Source: a virus
DNA: 44,657 nucleotides
Strand: one strand, 5' to 3'
Virus record (IMG/VR): IMGVR_UViG_3300042924_003382
Coordinates: 1 to 44,657 of that record
Of the stretch, positions 25,767-34,829 are shown piece after piece. The notes under the pieces were generated by a model. It made no database searches and was not told the DNA's origin. It saw only the letters and a list, made by a program, of their open reading frames with translations. A program made the position numbers and the translations under genes. Positions within the stretch are counted from its first letter, which is position 1. Every line of letters begins with the position of its first letter.

Positions 25767-26077
25767 TAGTTTCCGAATCCTACCTGCAACTTCGTCCCTT
25801 TACTATTCACTCTGCATTCGGGATTGTCGCGCAAAAACTCTCGCAAAAATTCTTGGTCTTTCCAGCAATCGTAGCCCAGCTTTTGTCCCCAGAAATGGAA
25901 AGCAACCCCAGGGATACGGGCTGTGAGTTCGCCAATGCCGTCAATGGACTTGTGCTCCTGTGAGTTGAGCTTGCCGAGTTCTTCAGCAGCTTTCTTGGCG
26001 TCGATACGGGACTGCTGCCACTTGGCATCCATCATGCCATGCGCTCGCTCACGGAACTCTTCTGGAATGTGTATCAT
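25766..26077 (-). CDS. Hypothetical protein after major capsid protein
   Basis: 103 aa, helical at the start (IPEEFRERAHGMMDAKWQQS) with a compact C-terminal part containing FHFWGQKLGYDCW. Not recognised. The ATG at 26077 lies about 10 bp after a short hairpin (26088-26103). In the minus-strand order it comes between the capsid and the tail adaptor, the usual slot for head completion proteins, so that is a fair inference. Confidence 0.65.
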   Translation of the reverse strand: MIHIPEEFRERAHGMMDAKWQQSRIDAKKAAEELGKLNSQEHKSIDGIGELTARIPGVAFHFWGQKLGYDCWKDQEFLREFLRDNPECRVNSKGTKLQVGFGN

Positions 26078-26087
26078 AATAAAACGT

Positions 26088-26103
26088 GCTCGTCTCTCCG
26101 AGC
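26088..26103 (-). terminator. Short hairpin after the capsid gene
   Basis: Minus strand: GCTCG, loop of six, CGAGC, then ACGTTTTATT. The five-pair stem and short T stretch make a weak intrinsic terminator or an attenuator that would lower transcription beyond the capsid gene. It could equally be an RNA-end stabiliser. The 82-bp gap between 26078 and 26160 holds nothing else that I can see. Confidence 0.35.
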
Positions 26104-26160
26104 TGTCGCACCACTTTTAGCTCAACCTTAGTCGAGCCACGCAGGTGTCGCGGAAGGCAA

Positions 26161-27240
26161 TTAAGCCGCAGTGTAGGTGAACTTGCCGAGTCCGAGCGGG
26201 TTGCCAACCACAAGGCCAGCAACTGCTTCAACAAGGCGAGCAGGGCCACCACCGTAGTCAGGCAATGCCGTGACATTGGCGACGTTCCCGCCGTAGCGGA
26301 CTTCGATCAAGTCCATGTCGAGAACCAAGCCATATGCCGTGCGAGCGGTGTACGTCGTGGTATTCGACCCGCTGCTGGTCACAGTCCCCATGAACGTCGT
26401 GGGGTGCAAGCGCACCGTCCCGAAGTCCCCTTGGAACACGTCAACGCTCTGGATGAACGTGTCAGCAGCAGCATCACGCTGGAAGGTCTGCACCTTCGTT
26501 GCGCCAGAGCCAGTCACACCAGCGGTGGTCGTGGTCGTGAGCGCAGTCGTGCCGAGCAAGCTCGTGAATGCACGCTTGAGGTCAGTTCCAACGATTGCGT
26601 CGAAGGACTTGTATCTGCCCGTCTGGTCGTAAATCGACTTGAGCAAGCCTTGCACCGTTGCGTCCGTCAAAGCGGAAGCGTTTGCGCCGGAAACAATCGA
26701 GTTTGCCGGAGTGATGAACGAAGGCGAGGTCGTGCCGGAGCCGATGTTCAGCCCAGTGCCGATGTTATCGCCGCCAATCCATGCTTGGATCCCTGCCGTG
26801 AGGTAAGGAACCGTGCCGTTGTCGGCCTGACCAAGCTGGTCGGACGTGAACGTCGCTTCCATCGAACGCTTGATGGCGATGATGGCCTTGGCGATGTTGT
26901 CGCTCAACTCGTCGCGAATCCCTGCAACGTCTGCGATGTCCTGCGTGAGCTTGGACACACGAACGGTTTGCCGGAACACTTGAGCGTAGTTGGCGAGTTC
27001 CTTGCGGTAGCCAACAACGTAGTTGCTGTAGGAGCTAACGTCAGTCCCGTCAACAACGCCGCCGATGGTTGGGCCAGGGTTCTGGTCAGCTTGCCAGCGG
27101 AAGTACATGTTGCCAGGCTTGGAGCCTTTACGCGCCATTGAAGTAAATGGCGTGTCCTTGGCATCCACCAAGGCAATCATGTCCATGAGGTCTTCGCGTT
27201 TACCGCGACCGGAGAGGTTGGGTTCAGTTAATAGAGGCAT
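26161..27240 (-). CDS. Major capsid protein, SU10-like
   Basis: 359 aa. DTPFTSMARKGSKPGNMYF, followed by NYVVGYRKELANYAQVFRQT and VRVSKLTQDIADVAG with DELSDNIAKAIIAIKRSMEA, is the pattern of the SU10-type (HK97-fold) major capsid proteins. Length is normal. It directly follows the scaffold gene in transcription order. No N-terminal prosegment is obvious. A clear AGGAGG is absent upstream of the ATG at 27240. Confidence 0.85.
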   Translation of the reverse strand: MPLLTEPNLSGRGKREDLMDMIALVDAKDTPFTSMARKGSKPGNMYFRWQADQNPGPTIGGVVDGTDVSSYSNYVVGYRKELANYAQVFRQTVRVSKLTQDIADVAGIRDELSDNIAKAIIAIKRSMEATFTSDQLGQADNGTVPYLTAGIQAWIGGDNIGTGLNIGSGTTSPSFITPANSIVSGANASALTDATVQGLLKSIYDQTGRYKSFDAIVGTDLKRAFTSLLGTTALTTTTTAGVTGSGATKVQTFQRDAAADTFIQSVDVFQGDFGTVRLHPTTFMGTVTSSGSNTTTYTARTAYGLVLDMDLIEVRYGGNVANVTALPDYGGGPARLVEAVAGLVVGNPLGLGKFTYTAA

Positions 27241-27252
27241 AGTATTGAGTTG

Positions 27253-28251
27253 TTAATCTACGAAACCTTTGGCTTTGAGCAGGTCAGAAAACAGCTTTGA
27301 GTCCCCGTTGTTTCTAGCGAAGCTATCAAACACCTTTTTGCCATTGTCCTTAACCACAGGCGCGGCCTTGATTGCGGGTTGGCTTGGTGCTCGCTTGATA
27401 GGCTTGGGTGCTGCTGCCTGTTTCCCTTGCATGTTTTGATATGCTTGGATTCCCAGAACAACAATCCCCGCGATGTGTTTGTAGTCTGCTCTTTTGGCCC
27501 GAATCTCTGGGAAGTCCCTCAACACCTGCTGGGCGGTCTGATACTCTTTCGTAGAAGGGTCTTTCCACCATGGGAACTCCTTCACCGTCTGAGCTTCAGC
27601 TTCTCGCTCAACTAGCAGATATTGTCTTCGTGCTGGCAACTCCAGTTCCCTGCGCCGGAGCGCAAGTTTCTTCATTTGCCGCACTTGGGATTCATCCACA
27701 TCAGCTTCTTCGCCATTAGGCATCTGAATCACGCCGCCATCTGGATTCTCCTCGCACCACATCAGCACCTCAGTAGCTTTTCTCCACTCTGCATCCACCT
27801 GCTCAACGCTCGTGAGCTTGGCAACTGCATCAGAGATATTCTCCTGCTTTGCGACCTGGGCTGGAGTCTCATTGAGCTTGCTCTCAAGCTCCGTGAGTTT
27901 CTCCTTGTAGGCTTGCGCTTCAGCAAGGGCAGCTTTCTTAGCGGCAACTAACTTGTTGATTCGCTTTTGAACGCCCTTGGACACATCGTCGCTGGATTCT
28001 TCGGATTCTTCTTCCGATTCTTCCTGCGTTTCAGATTCGGATTCTTCAGCTTCGGCTTCTTCAGCCTGCGGCTCTTCCTCCTCCTCTGCCGATTGCTCCT
28101 CTTGAGCGGGAGCTTGTGCTTGTCCCTCGTCGGATAGGAACGTGTCTTTGATCATCGCACTAAGCGAATACTCATCGAGCAAACCGACTTGTTCCGCAGA
28201 ACTTTCTTCCCCCTGCGACTGCGACACAGGTTGTGTTTCATCTTGTGGCAT
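27253..28251 (-). CDS. Capsid scaffold/assembly protein
   Basis: 332 aa. The N-terminal third is extremely acidic (EEEEEPQAEEAEAEESESE), the middle is a lysine-rich coiled coil (NKLVAAKKAALAEAQAYKEK), and the C-terminus is basic (PKPIKRAPSQPAIKAAP). This charge layout and the place directly before the capsid gene identify a scaffolding protein. The basic C-terminus probably binds the capsid protein, as in other scaffolds. Confidence 0.8.
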   Translation of the reverse strand: MPQDETQPVSQSQGEESSAEQVGLLDEYSLSAMIKDTFLSDEGQAQAPAQEEQSAEEEEEPQAEEAEAEESESETQEESEEESEESSDDVSKGVQKRINKLVAAKKAALAEAQAYKEKLTELESKLNETPAQVAKQENISDAVAKLTSVEQVDAEWRKATEVLMWCEENPDGGVIQMPNGEEADVDESQVRQMKKLALRRRELELPARRQYLLVEREAEAQTVKEFPWWKDPSTKEYQTAQQVLRDFPEIRAKRADYKHIAGIVVLGIQAYQNMQGKQAAAPKPIKRAPSQPAIKAAPVVKDNGKKVFDSFARNNGDSKLFSDLLKAKGFVD

Positions 28252-28332
28252 GCTGTTTTATTGCGGTGCAAGAACCGCTATCATTAACCAAGTCTGTTTG
28301 TTGTTGCCCAGACTAGCAGGCAATTAACCGCA

Positions 28333-28584
28333 CTATGCGGTCAAATCTGTATCTGTCAACCCTCTTTTTTTAAGGGCTTCTTCTCTAAACCATAGCAAAG
28401 TTTCCTTGAGACCATTAGCCCCGTCCGCTCGTCCAGCAGCGTGTGTTCTGGCTTCTCCGGTAGTGTTTCTGTCGATTGCAGAGAAAACTTCACGCTCAAT
28501 GTACGAGTCAACTACAGCCAAAATATTGTCCCATAGCTTGTTCTCGCCAGTGAAGCTAAACGCTAGTGCTTGTTCTTCGGTCAT
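28333..28584 (-). CDS. Hypothetical head-module protein
   Basis: 83 aa, MTEEQALAFSFTGENKLWDN, helical and acidic, with ARTHAAGRADGANGLKETLL. I have seen similar small proteins next to scaffold genes, but I know no function. It couples to the HExxH protein by ATGA. The 81-bp gap to the scaffold gene (28252-28332) contains a GCGGT/ACCGC hairpin near 28264-28280 that is not followed by T's in either direction. Confidence 0.65.
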   Translation of the reverse strand: MTEEQALAFSFTGENKLWDNILAVVDSYIEREVFSAIDRNTTGEARTHAAGRADGANGLKETLLWFREEALKKRGLTDTDLTA

Positions 28585-29639
28585 GCTGTTGTGTTTCTGT
28601 TTGAGCCTGTGCTAACTAGCGCAGGGATAAGGTTTGCGCTTTGGTTGAGGAAGAGCATGTTTCGTGTTGGCACTGACAGCTTGCTAGGCGAGCGGTACGG
28701 TCTGCCCTGTAGGAACTGCTTCCATTTAGGGAGTTGCTCGTACTCCTTTAGCTTGCTGTTGTACTCCTCCAGGTTCTGCTTGTACTTCAGAATAGGCTTG
28801 GCGTTCTTGATTTGTGTTCTGAGTGCCCTTTTTGCCTCTGTGGAATACTCGCTCATCGCTTCCTCTGGATTCTCCATGCTCGCGAGGTTCATCACTAGGT
28901 CGTTGAACTTCTGCGGGTCTAGCCGCTCGCCCATGTTTTTGTAGTACTCTCTTTGAATCTTCGTAAGCCCCAAGGCAAGGTGTCCCTCATCTCCCATGTA
29001 GCCTGCGTCCTTGGAGGAGATTTTGCCTGTCTCCATTTTGAACGGAGCAACGGAGTGCATTACTTCGTGTTCAATCGTCCCTGCATATCTCTCTGGCAGG
29101 TTCTCCACAATTGAACGCATGTTCATTTCTTGGTCAATTAGGTCGTTGACTCTTGCGTGCTCTTCTCTTTCTGATTCTTGCAGGTATCCTCCGCTTTGCT
29201 GTTTGATGTAATCCGTTGGCACTGGTATCGCCGCGACATTGGTTTCTGGATCGTAGTGTGCAACTGTGCCTAATCTTGCAAAGCGAACTGGCACTTGCTG
29301 TGACATCGCGTCGTAGTATGCCTGTGGAACAACGAACGGATAATCCTCTGGGCTTGTCTCGTGTTTCTGCTGCGCCTCCAGTGCATACTGCCGTGCTGCT
29401 GCCATCTGCTCTTCTAGGGCGGAGCCGTAGTATCTCTGAGCAAGTTCCAGCGGCGAAATGGAACCTCCGCTCCTGATTTCTGGCGGCAGTCCATACGGGT
29501 CTTCTGCCGTCGTTTTGTTCTCTAGGTACGCTTGCCGTGTCCGCTCTACTGCCTGTGTAACCCTGCTTAAGAAGTCTTCCTTTGGGACAGGAGCAGGCTC
29601 CGTATTGCTTTTCTCAGGCTTGCGAGCAGGCTTGGGCAT
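28581..29639 (-). CDS. HExxH metalloprotease-like protein in head module
   Basis: 352 aa. A zinc-protease motif HEVMH at 191-195 lies in TIEHEVMHSVAPF, with the downstream GDEGHLALGL possibly providing the third metal ligand. The N-terminus is proline/lysine-rich, and the C-terminal third is helical. It sits between portal and scaffold, where prohead proteases are often encoded, but those are usually serine or ClpP-like enzymes. A role in scaffold or capsid processing is an inference; it could instead be packaged and injected. Confidence 0.7.
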   Translation of the reverse strand: MPKPARKPEKSNTEPAPVPKEDFLSRVTQAVERTRQAYLENKTTAEDPYGLPPEIRSGGSISPLELAQRYYGSALEEQMAAARQYALEAQQKHETSPEDYPFVVPQAYYDAMSQQVPVRFARLGTVAHYDPETNVAAIPVPTDYIKQQSGGYLQESEREEHARVNDLIDQEMNMRSIVENLPERYAGTIEHEVMHSVAPFKMETGKISSKDAGYMGDEGHLALGLTKIQREYYKNMGERLDPQKFNDLVMNLASMENPEEAMSEYSTEAKRALRTQIKNAKPILKYKQNLEEYNSKLKEYEQLPKWKQFLQGRPYRSPSKLSVPTRNMLFLNQSANLIPALVSTGSNRNTTA

Positions 29640-31747
29640 TACGCAGGGCGGTTAACTTGGTTCACTCCCAATCTCCCAATCTGAGCGTTCTGCTGTTGCA
29701 TGAGGCTCATCTGGATGTTCTTCACATAGTTCTCAAACAGAGCCTTGAAGTTCTCGTCCTGCTGCAATGCCGCTTGCGCTTTCGGGTTCTTCGACATGAT
29801 GTCCTGCACGAACTGCATCTTGGTCTGTGCGGCTGGATCGTTCTCAGAGTAAATGGCTTCGTTGCCTAGCAGCATGTTGGCAATGTCGCTCTGCACGTCC
29901 TTGTACATCTGCTGACTTGCTTGCGCTTGGTTCACGATAAGCTGGTTCGCCACCTCTGGAGCCACAGCTTGCAGCATCATGCGGGTTAAGGCGTTCTTAT
30001 CAATGGCCCCGCCAGCATCCATCTGGCTAATGACTTGCAAGAACTGGATCTTCTTGTCGATGTAGTCAGGGTTCATGTCCTTGACATCAAAGCGGATGTT
30101 GATGTCAAACTCGTTGTGGATAGCCGACAGGTTCTGCGGAATCTGGAAGCCTCCAGTAATCGCTGCAATCTCTTCTGGCGATAGGAACTGAGCGCACAGA
30201 GCAAACACTTGCCGGAACACGCCTCTCCAGCTCATAAGCCAGTTGTTCACGAGCAACTGCTGGAGCGTTTGCGTTCTCACCGGATTCACAAGCTCGTGCG
30301 AGACTCCGAAGTACGCGCAGTGCCGCATCTCCACGGACTTGATGAGGTTGAACGCTGTGCTTGGCTCCCGTGCCGGAGGCTCCATCCATGTGTAATCGTC
30401 CCGCTGCGTCACTGGTAGTTGCACCCCTGGGCCAACCTTGTTGATGGCTCCGATGCGCTTGACCACCTTGATGGGGGGCAGTGTTGCGAACGCCGTGTAA
30501 TCGCGGATAGAGTCGTGCTGCGCCTTAATCTCGTCCTGATCGGTCATCGCCAACTCAGGAATCCCGCGACTATCTGCAATCGCTCTGCGGAGCTGTTCTC
30601 TGCGGAACTCCACGAACGGATACTCGCCATGTGCGTAGTCCAGCTTCTCGTAGATAGCCCAGCTTGCGTCATCCTCGCGCCTGTTGCTTGCAGCCTGCGG
30701 ACAGAACACGGTGTAGTAAATGCAGGGAGCCTTGCCGTCCAAGCTCTTCTGGTACGCATACACCACCTCAACCATGTTGTTGTAGTTGACCCCGTTGTAG
30801 ACGAGCATCGTCGTCGTGGGGAGCAGGTTGATGTTGTAGAGCGTGCTGCTCTTGCCAATCTGCTGGAGTGCTCTCTCAACCCAGTCTGGATCCCAGCCGT
30901 CTGTGGTGATTTTCTCGCGTAGCTCCACTTCGCTCATCCACGTTCTGCGGAAGATAACCCTGCTCCTCTGCAAGTCTGCTGTCTCAGGCGGGAAGATGAT
31001 TTCGTCCCAAGGCTTGAGAGCTTGCACCGTTGGCAAGTTGCGAGAGACGTACTCTTCATCGTATGAAGTTTCACCCGTCTCGGCTAGCTCCTTGACCATG
31101 CGCTTGCATTCGGAGAGGTCAATCCCCAAGGCAGCTTGCACAATGGACGCTGCTACGTCGGGTTGTTCCACAATCAGCATGGGAAGCTGCGCTAGTTGCT
31201 CGCTGCCTGCTTGCTGCGCTAGGCCCATGATTTGTTCCATGGAAATGGACTGCGGACGCTTGCTGATGTGCTGCTCCCAGCCAACGTAGAATGCTGTCCA
31301 GCCGTACTGAAGAGCGTACTGCGCTGCTAGCTCTGCTTCTTTACGAAGCTCGTTGGCCATCTTGTTGTCGCGAACCCAGTTCATTAGGCTGTTCGCAATC
31401 GTCGATAGCGGGAGGTCTTGCAGGTTTGCAGCTTGCGTGTTGATGTCAGCTCTCTGGTAGGCTGTAACTAGCAATGCGGACAACTCGTTGCAGGTGCTGT
31501 CCACAAGCCGGAGCCTAACGTCGCTTGCGCCCTCGAAAGGCCACGCTGGATTGCCTTCTTCACGCCATTTGCTCCATTTCTTGCCGTCGTCTGTCTGTCC
31601 AGACCACCTGCAAAAGCGGATGTTATCGAACTTGGTCGCCAAGTTGCCTTGGCTTGAGTTCACCATGGAGCGGTTATACTCGTCCAGAAGGTCGCCAATA
31701 TCGGGCGTTGCTCCTGCAATCGCTAGTGGATCTTTGTCGTAAGTCAT
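29639..31747 (-). CDS. Portal protein
   Basis: 702 aa, a normal length for a podovirus portal. It has WREEGNPAWPFEGASDVRLR near residue 60-80, helical wing regions, and a long Q-rich helical C-terminus (barrel). Its location directly after the large terminase and before the head genes, with TAATG overlap on both sides, supports the call. Portals form the 12-mer ring through which DNA enters. Confidence 0.8.
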   Translation of the reverse strand: MTYDKDPLAIAGATPDIGDLLDEYNRSMVNSSQGNLATKFDNIRFCRWSGQTDDGKKWSKWREEGNPAWPFEGASDVRLRLVDSTCNELSALLVTAYQRADINTQAANLQDLPLSTIANSLMNWVRDNKMANELRKEAELAAQYALQYGWTAFYVGWEQHISKRPQSISMEQIMGLAQQAGSEQLAQLPMLIVEQPDVAASIVQAALGIDLSECKRMVKELAETGETSYDEEYVSRNLPTVQALKPWDEIIFPPETADLQRSRVIFRRTWMSEVELREKITTDGWDPDWVERALQQIGKSSTLYNINLLPTTTMLVYNGVNYNNMVEVVYAYQKSLDGKAPCIYYTVFCPQAASNRREDDASWAIYEKLDYAHGEYPFVEFRREQLRRAIADSRGIPELAMTDQDEIKAQHDSIRDYTAFATLPPIKVVKRIGAINKVGPGVQLPVTQRDDYTWMEPPAREPSTAFNLIKSVEMRHCAYFGVSHELVNPVRTQTLQQLLVNNWLMSWRGVFRQVFALCAQFLSPEEIAAITGGFQIPQNLSAIHNEFDINIRFDVKDMNPDYIDKKIQFLQVISQMDAGGAIDKNALTRMMLQAVAPEVANQLIVNQAQASQQMYKDVQSDIANMLLGNEAIYSENDPAAQTKMQFVQDIMSKNPKAQAALQQDENFKALFENYVKNIQMSLMQQQNAQIGRLGVNQVNRPA

Positions 31748-33465
31748 TAGTACGCTCCTGCAAATTTTTGTCCCGCCTTCATAAGCTCATCCGTCGCATC
31801 CGAATGCTGCGGATTCATCATTACCAAATATCCTAGTGCGTCAATAGGGTCTTTACTAGCTCCTTTTTGCCCGTCTGCGCCTGTCCACTCCCGAAGCGAG
31901 TAAATCAGGTTCTGACACGTCTCATGCACCATGAGCCTTGGATGGTTCACCCCTTCTTCTAGGGGTTTTTCCCTATCGTAGCACAGCAGGTCGTTGATGA
32001 TGAGCACGCGCTCGTCCACATTGGCTGAAGCTGCGGGGATGAAGTATGTCGGTATCTCAGCGTCTGCGAGCATATCAAGCAGCGTAACACCGCCTTCCTT
32101 CGTCATAGCGGCTGTTCCAGCACTTCTTGGGTCGATGTATCGCTCTGCTATCTCTTCCTTGTCCTTGTCGTTAATCTCCAGCGTCTGGATAAGCAGACTG
32201 TACTCGTCCACGCCTCTGCCTGCTGAACTACGCTGTGCTGGCCCAGGTTTCCCGTCTGGCTTCTCGCACGGCAGTGCCCACTCGCCATAGCTTTGGTCAG
32301 GCCACTCTCTGTACACCCAGAGCACTCCGTTCTTGTCCACTCTCACCCAGAGCATGAACCAGTTTCGTGCGCCTGCTGGGTCAACCACCATGTAGTTCGT
32401 GCCTTCAATCTCCCTTGGATCCTTGCTAAAGATGTTGTGGTCGTTGAACAGAGGGAACTGGCTTCCTGCTGTTGCTTCAGCCCAGCCGTATGCGCGAATC
32501 TTAATCTCGTTCGTTGTCTTCCCTCGGAGCGTCTCCTTCATCCGGCTCCAGTTGTTGTAGGGGTTGTCCCTCGAATGATACCAAATGCAGGCGTGTTTCC
32601 CGAACACGTTCTTGGCCATGTACGGCATGTGTCCCGCTGGAACGCCGATGACGTTGCTATTCGGCAGCAAGTCGGACTCTTTCCAGTGCGTAATCTTGGC
32701 TGAGTTGACGTACTCCTTCACAACGGACGTATAGCCCTCGACAGGGGTGAACGTGATGAGCATCTTGCCGTTCCTTGTCACCAAACGGTATCTTAGCGTC
32801 TCCAGCCAATCCTGCGGCACAAGCTCGTCGCACCAGATAAAGTCCACTTCGCCCCCTTCAATCACCTTGATGTCCTGGAAGTAGTTCATAAACCACACCT
32901 GGTTTCCCATGTACACCGCCGTGTTGTCTGTGAACCCGTTCTTCTGGCTGTAGCCAATCTGGGTGTGGACGCTCTTCTTGAGGTTCTTTAGCTCCTTGGG
33001 CAAATACTTGTAGAAGACGTTTTGCTGCGCTGACACGGAAGTGAAGTGGCTCGTGTGGAGCATCCATATCCTTAGATTGCGCTTCTCGATACGTTCCTTG
33101 ATCCAATCGGGCATTCCGCCCAAGTCTGCGCCAACGAACATCTGCGCTGCTCTCTTTGCAGCATACTCCGTCTTGCCTGCCCTGTTCCCCCCCAAGATGA
33201 CCATCTCGTTGTATTCGGAGAGCAGCTTGTCTGAGTCTGCCCATGAATCGAACTCTGTGCCGTAGCGTATCGGGTCAGACTGTTCTGCGCGGATTCTGTT
33301 CTCTCGCAGCTCCAGCAACTCGATTGTCCGAAACGCGCCCACATTCGCAATCATCCGCTTGCGCTCGTCCACGCTCAACATGGGGATAATCGGATGCGGC
33401 TCTTGCTTGAGCCGGAGTATCTGCTCCACCAACTTTTCCTCTTGCTCTTTGTCTATCTCTTGCAT
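31747..33465 (-). CDS. terL: Terminase large subunit
   Basis: 572 aa with the ATG at 33465; a TTG at 33483 would add six residues. Walker A GGNRAGKT (92-99), Walker B DFIWCDEL, and the nuclease domain with MVVDPAGARN and a late KDPIDALGYLV aspartate are all visible. It drives packaging by ATP hydrolysis and cuts the concatemer. No strong ribosome binding site is seen. About 615 bp of untranslated, hairpin-rich sequence lies upstream, which could hold the late promoter and the packaging start site. Confidence 0.92.
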   Translation of the reverse strand: MQEIDKEQEEKLVEQILRLKQEPHPIIPMLSVDERKRMIANVGAFRTIELLELRENRIRAEQSDPIRYGTEFDSWADSDKLLSEYNEMVILGGNRAGKTEYAAKRAAQMFVGADLGGMPDWIKERIEKRNLRIWMLHTSHFTSVSAQQNVFYKYLPKELKNLKKSVHTQIGYSQKNGFTDNTAVYMGNQVWFMNYFQDIKVIEGGEVDFIWCDELVPQDWLETLRYRLVTRNGKMLITFTPVEGYTSVVKEYVNSAKITHWKESDLLPNSNVIGVPAGHMPYMAKNVFGKHACIWYHSRDNPYNNWSRMKETLRGKTTNEIKIRAYGWAEATAGSQFPLFNDHNIFSKDPREIEGTNYMVVDPAGARNWFMLWVRVDKNGVLWVYREWPDQSYGEWALPCEKPDGKPGPAQRSSAGRGVDEYSLLIQTLEINDKDKEEIAERYIDPRSAGTAAMTKEGGVTLLDMLADAEIPTYFIPAASANVDERVLIINDLLCYDREKPLEEGVNHPRLMVHETCQNLIYSLREWTGADGQKGASKDPIDALGYLVMMNPQHSDATDELMKAGQKFAGAY

Positions 33466-33483
33466 ATCTTGGCTTCGGTTCAA

Positions 33484-34080
33484 ATAGAACCAGCGTAACC
33501 GTCATGCTACGAGTAAAATCGTCATACCGGCTAAGGGAGGGAGAGTGGGTTTGCCCCACACTCTTAATAGAAGTGCCTCATAAGCACTGCTTTCCGTGGA
33601 GTCCGCTAGAGTAGACTAGAGTACATTGATGGGTAAACCCTCGCTCGTGCCACGGCAAAAATGCGAAACGATTCGATACGCGACCGCGACGGATGTCGTT
33701 GTTTCCAAGCATGATAAAGCTCCTTCTTTATGGGAAGGGGCTTATTCTGCTCACTCATCTCCATCGCTCACGCTCTGGATGTGGTTGCTTCGCAAGAGAA
33801 TAGCTACACTAGCAAGTAGCTTGGTTATGCTCGAAGCCCGAATGGGCGGAGGCATAAGCAAGATACGCGCAGCGGAGTGCGGGTGAGCGAAGCGAGCAGC
33901 GTCCGCGAAGTTCACCTCTCCCACTTCCCACTTCCCACCTTCATCACCTCCATGCTGCGTCTGCTTCTTGCTTATCGCAAGAACCCGACTTCGCCCTTTA
34001 AGCTCACTTCATCTCCGTAGGATGAAGTAAGCCACATACAAAGCACATAGCAAAGGGATAGCTATGTCCTTATCCATCCT
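33484..34080. other. Non-coding structured region upstream of terminase
   Basis: No convincing gene in about 600 bp; open frames here are short and look random. It holds perfect hairpins at 33545-33559 (5 bp), 33717-33743 (10 pairs including one G-U), 33965-33983 (7 bp), 34006-34028 (8 bp) and 34045-34067 (7 bp). The last three have centres about 40 bp apart. On the minus strand the 33717-33743 hairpin is followed by TATCATGC, so it is at best a weak terminator. A packaging signal, late promoter or small RNA are all possible. Confidence 0.6.
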
Positions 34081-34386
34081 CTAGCTCCACTTCTTCTCTT
34101 CAAGCAGCACTCCAATGAGCGCATAGCCAGCCATGTCCTTGAACGAGTCCATATACGCCTCACATGCCGCTTGCTTATCCTTCCGAAGCAGATTCTTGAT
34201 GCGCTCCATCTTGTCGTTCATTCGCACCACAACGCCCAATATCCCGAACTCGTCAATGTTCCGTGGGCCATAATCCTGCTGCTTCTTGTCCATCAACTGC
34301 ACAAGCTCCACGGCTGCGTACAATAGCTCTCGCCCCTGCTTCGTCTTTAGGCCCAGCTTCTCGGCCATATCGCCCACAGCGTTCAT
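34081..34386 (-). CDS. Nmad1/DUF1599-like protein
   Basis: 101 aa. The core KKQQDYGPRNIDEFGILGVV and VRMNDKMERIKNLL with a final DMAGYALIGVLL match the DUF1599 family (nucleotide modification associated domain 1), which is often found in phages near nucleotide or base-modification genes. The catalytic role is not established. This genome also has ThyX and two DNA methyltransferases. The ATG at 34386 overlaps the previous stop as ATGA. Confidence 0.8.
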   Translation of the reverse strand: MNAVGDMAEKLGLKTKQGRELLYAAVELVQLMDKKQQDYGPRNIDEFGILGVVVRMNDKMERIKNLLRKDKQAACEAYMDSFKDMAGYALIGVLLEEKKWS

Positions 34387-34829
34387 CGCACCACCTCCTT
34401 GGTGTCAAACTGCCCACGCGCATTCTTCTTCGCCAATAGCAGCATACCCACCTTCACCCTAGCACTGTCCTGCACACGCACCACCTCGCCCTTCGTCCCA
34501 ATCACAAAACGGTAGTTCATCGCCTTCTTGGCAATCTTCACCTCCACATAATCACCAGGCGTGTCAGCCACCTCGTCTGCTTCAGCCTGATCCATCATCG
34601 GCAACGCAAGGATTTCCGCAGCCACCTCGGCCAACTCCACAGGCTTCGCTGCCACCACTGGATCCGCTGGCTTCGCCATTGCCACGGCACGCACTGCCTC
34701 CTCGTCGTACCACTTCTCCATGCCTGTGCCCTTCTTGCGCTCCTGCACCTGCTCGCTCGTCCACTTGTGCTTGCGGACATCCACGCCAAACTGCTGCATC
34801 GCTTGCTTCCGATTGATGTATGTAGCCAT
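34383..34829 (-). CDS. Hypothetical protein
   Basis: 148 aa: MATYINRKQAMQQFGVDVRK at the N-terminus looks like a small DNA- or cofactor-binding helix pair, then an A/E/V-rich linker, then a strand-rich C-terminal part (NYRFVIGTKGEVVRVQDS). Not recognised. It is the first gene after a 437-bp gap and is probably transcribed from a promoter in that gap. No clear ribosome binding site precedes its ATG. Confidence 0.65.
   Translation of the reverse strand: MATYINRKQAMQQFGVDVRKHKWTSEQVQERKKGTGMEKWYDEEAVRAVAMAKPADPVVAAKPVELAEVAAEILALPMMDQAEADEVADTPGDYVEVKIAKKAMNYRFVIGTKGEVVRVQDSARVKVGMLLLAKKNARGQFDTKEVVR

Noticed and set aside
26086-27141. Long plus-strand ORF (351 codons) opposite the capsid gene
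   Set aside because: It is antisense to a clear SU10-like capsid gene, rich in R, V and C, and has no recognisable domain; such shadows arise from the codon bias of the real gene.
33626-33886. Plus-strand ORF (86 codons) in the gap before terminase
   Set aside because: No ribosome binding site, no domain, and wrong strand for this genome; it runs through a strong hairpin.
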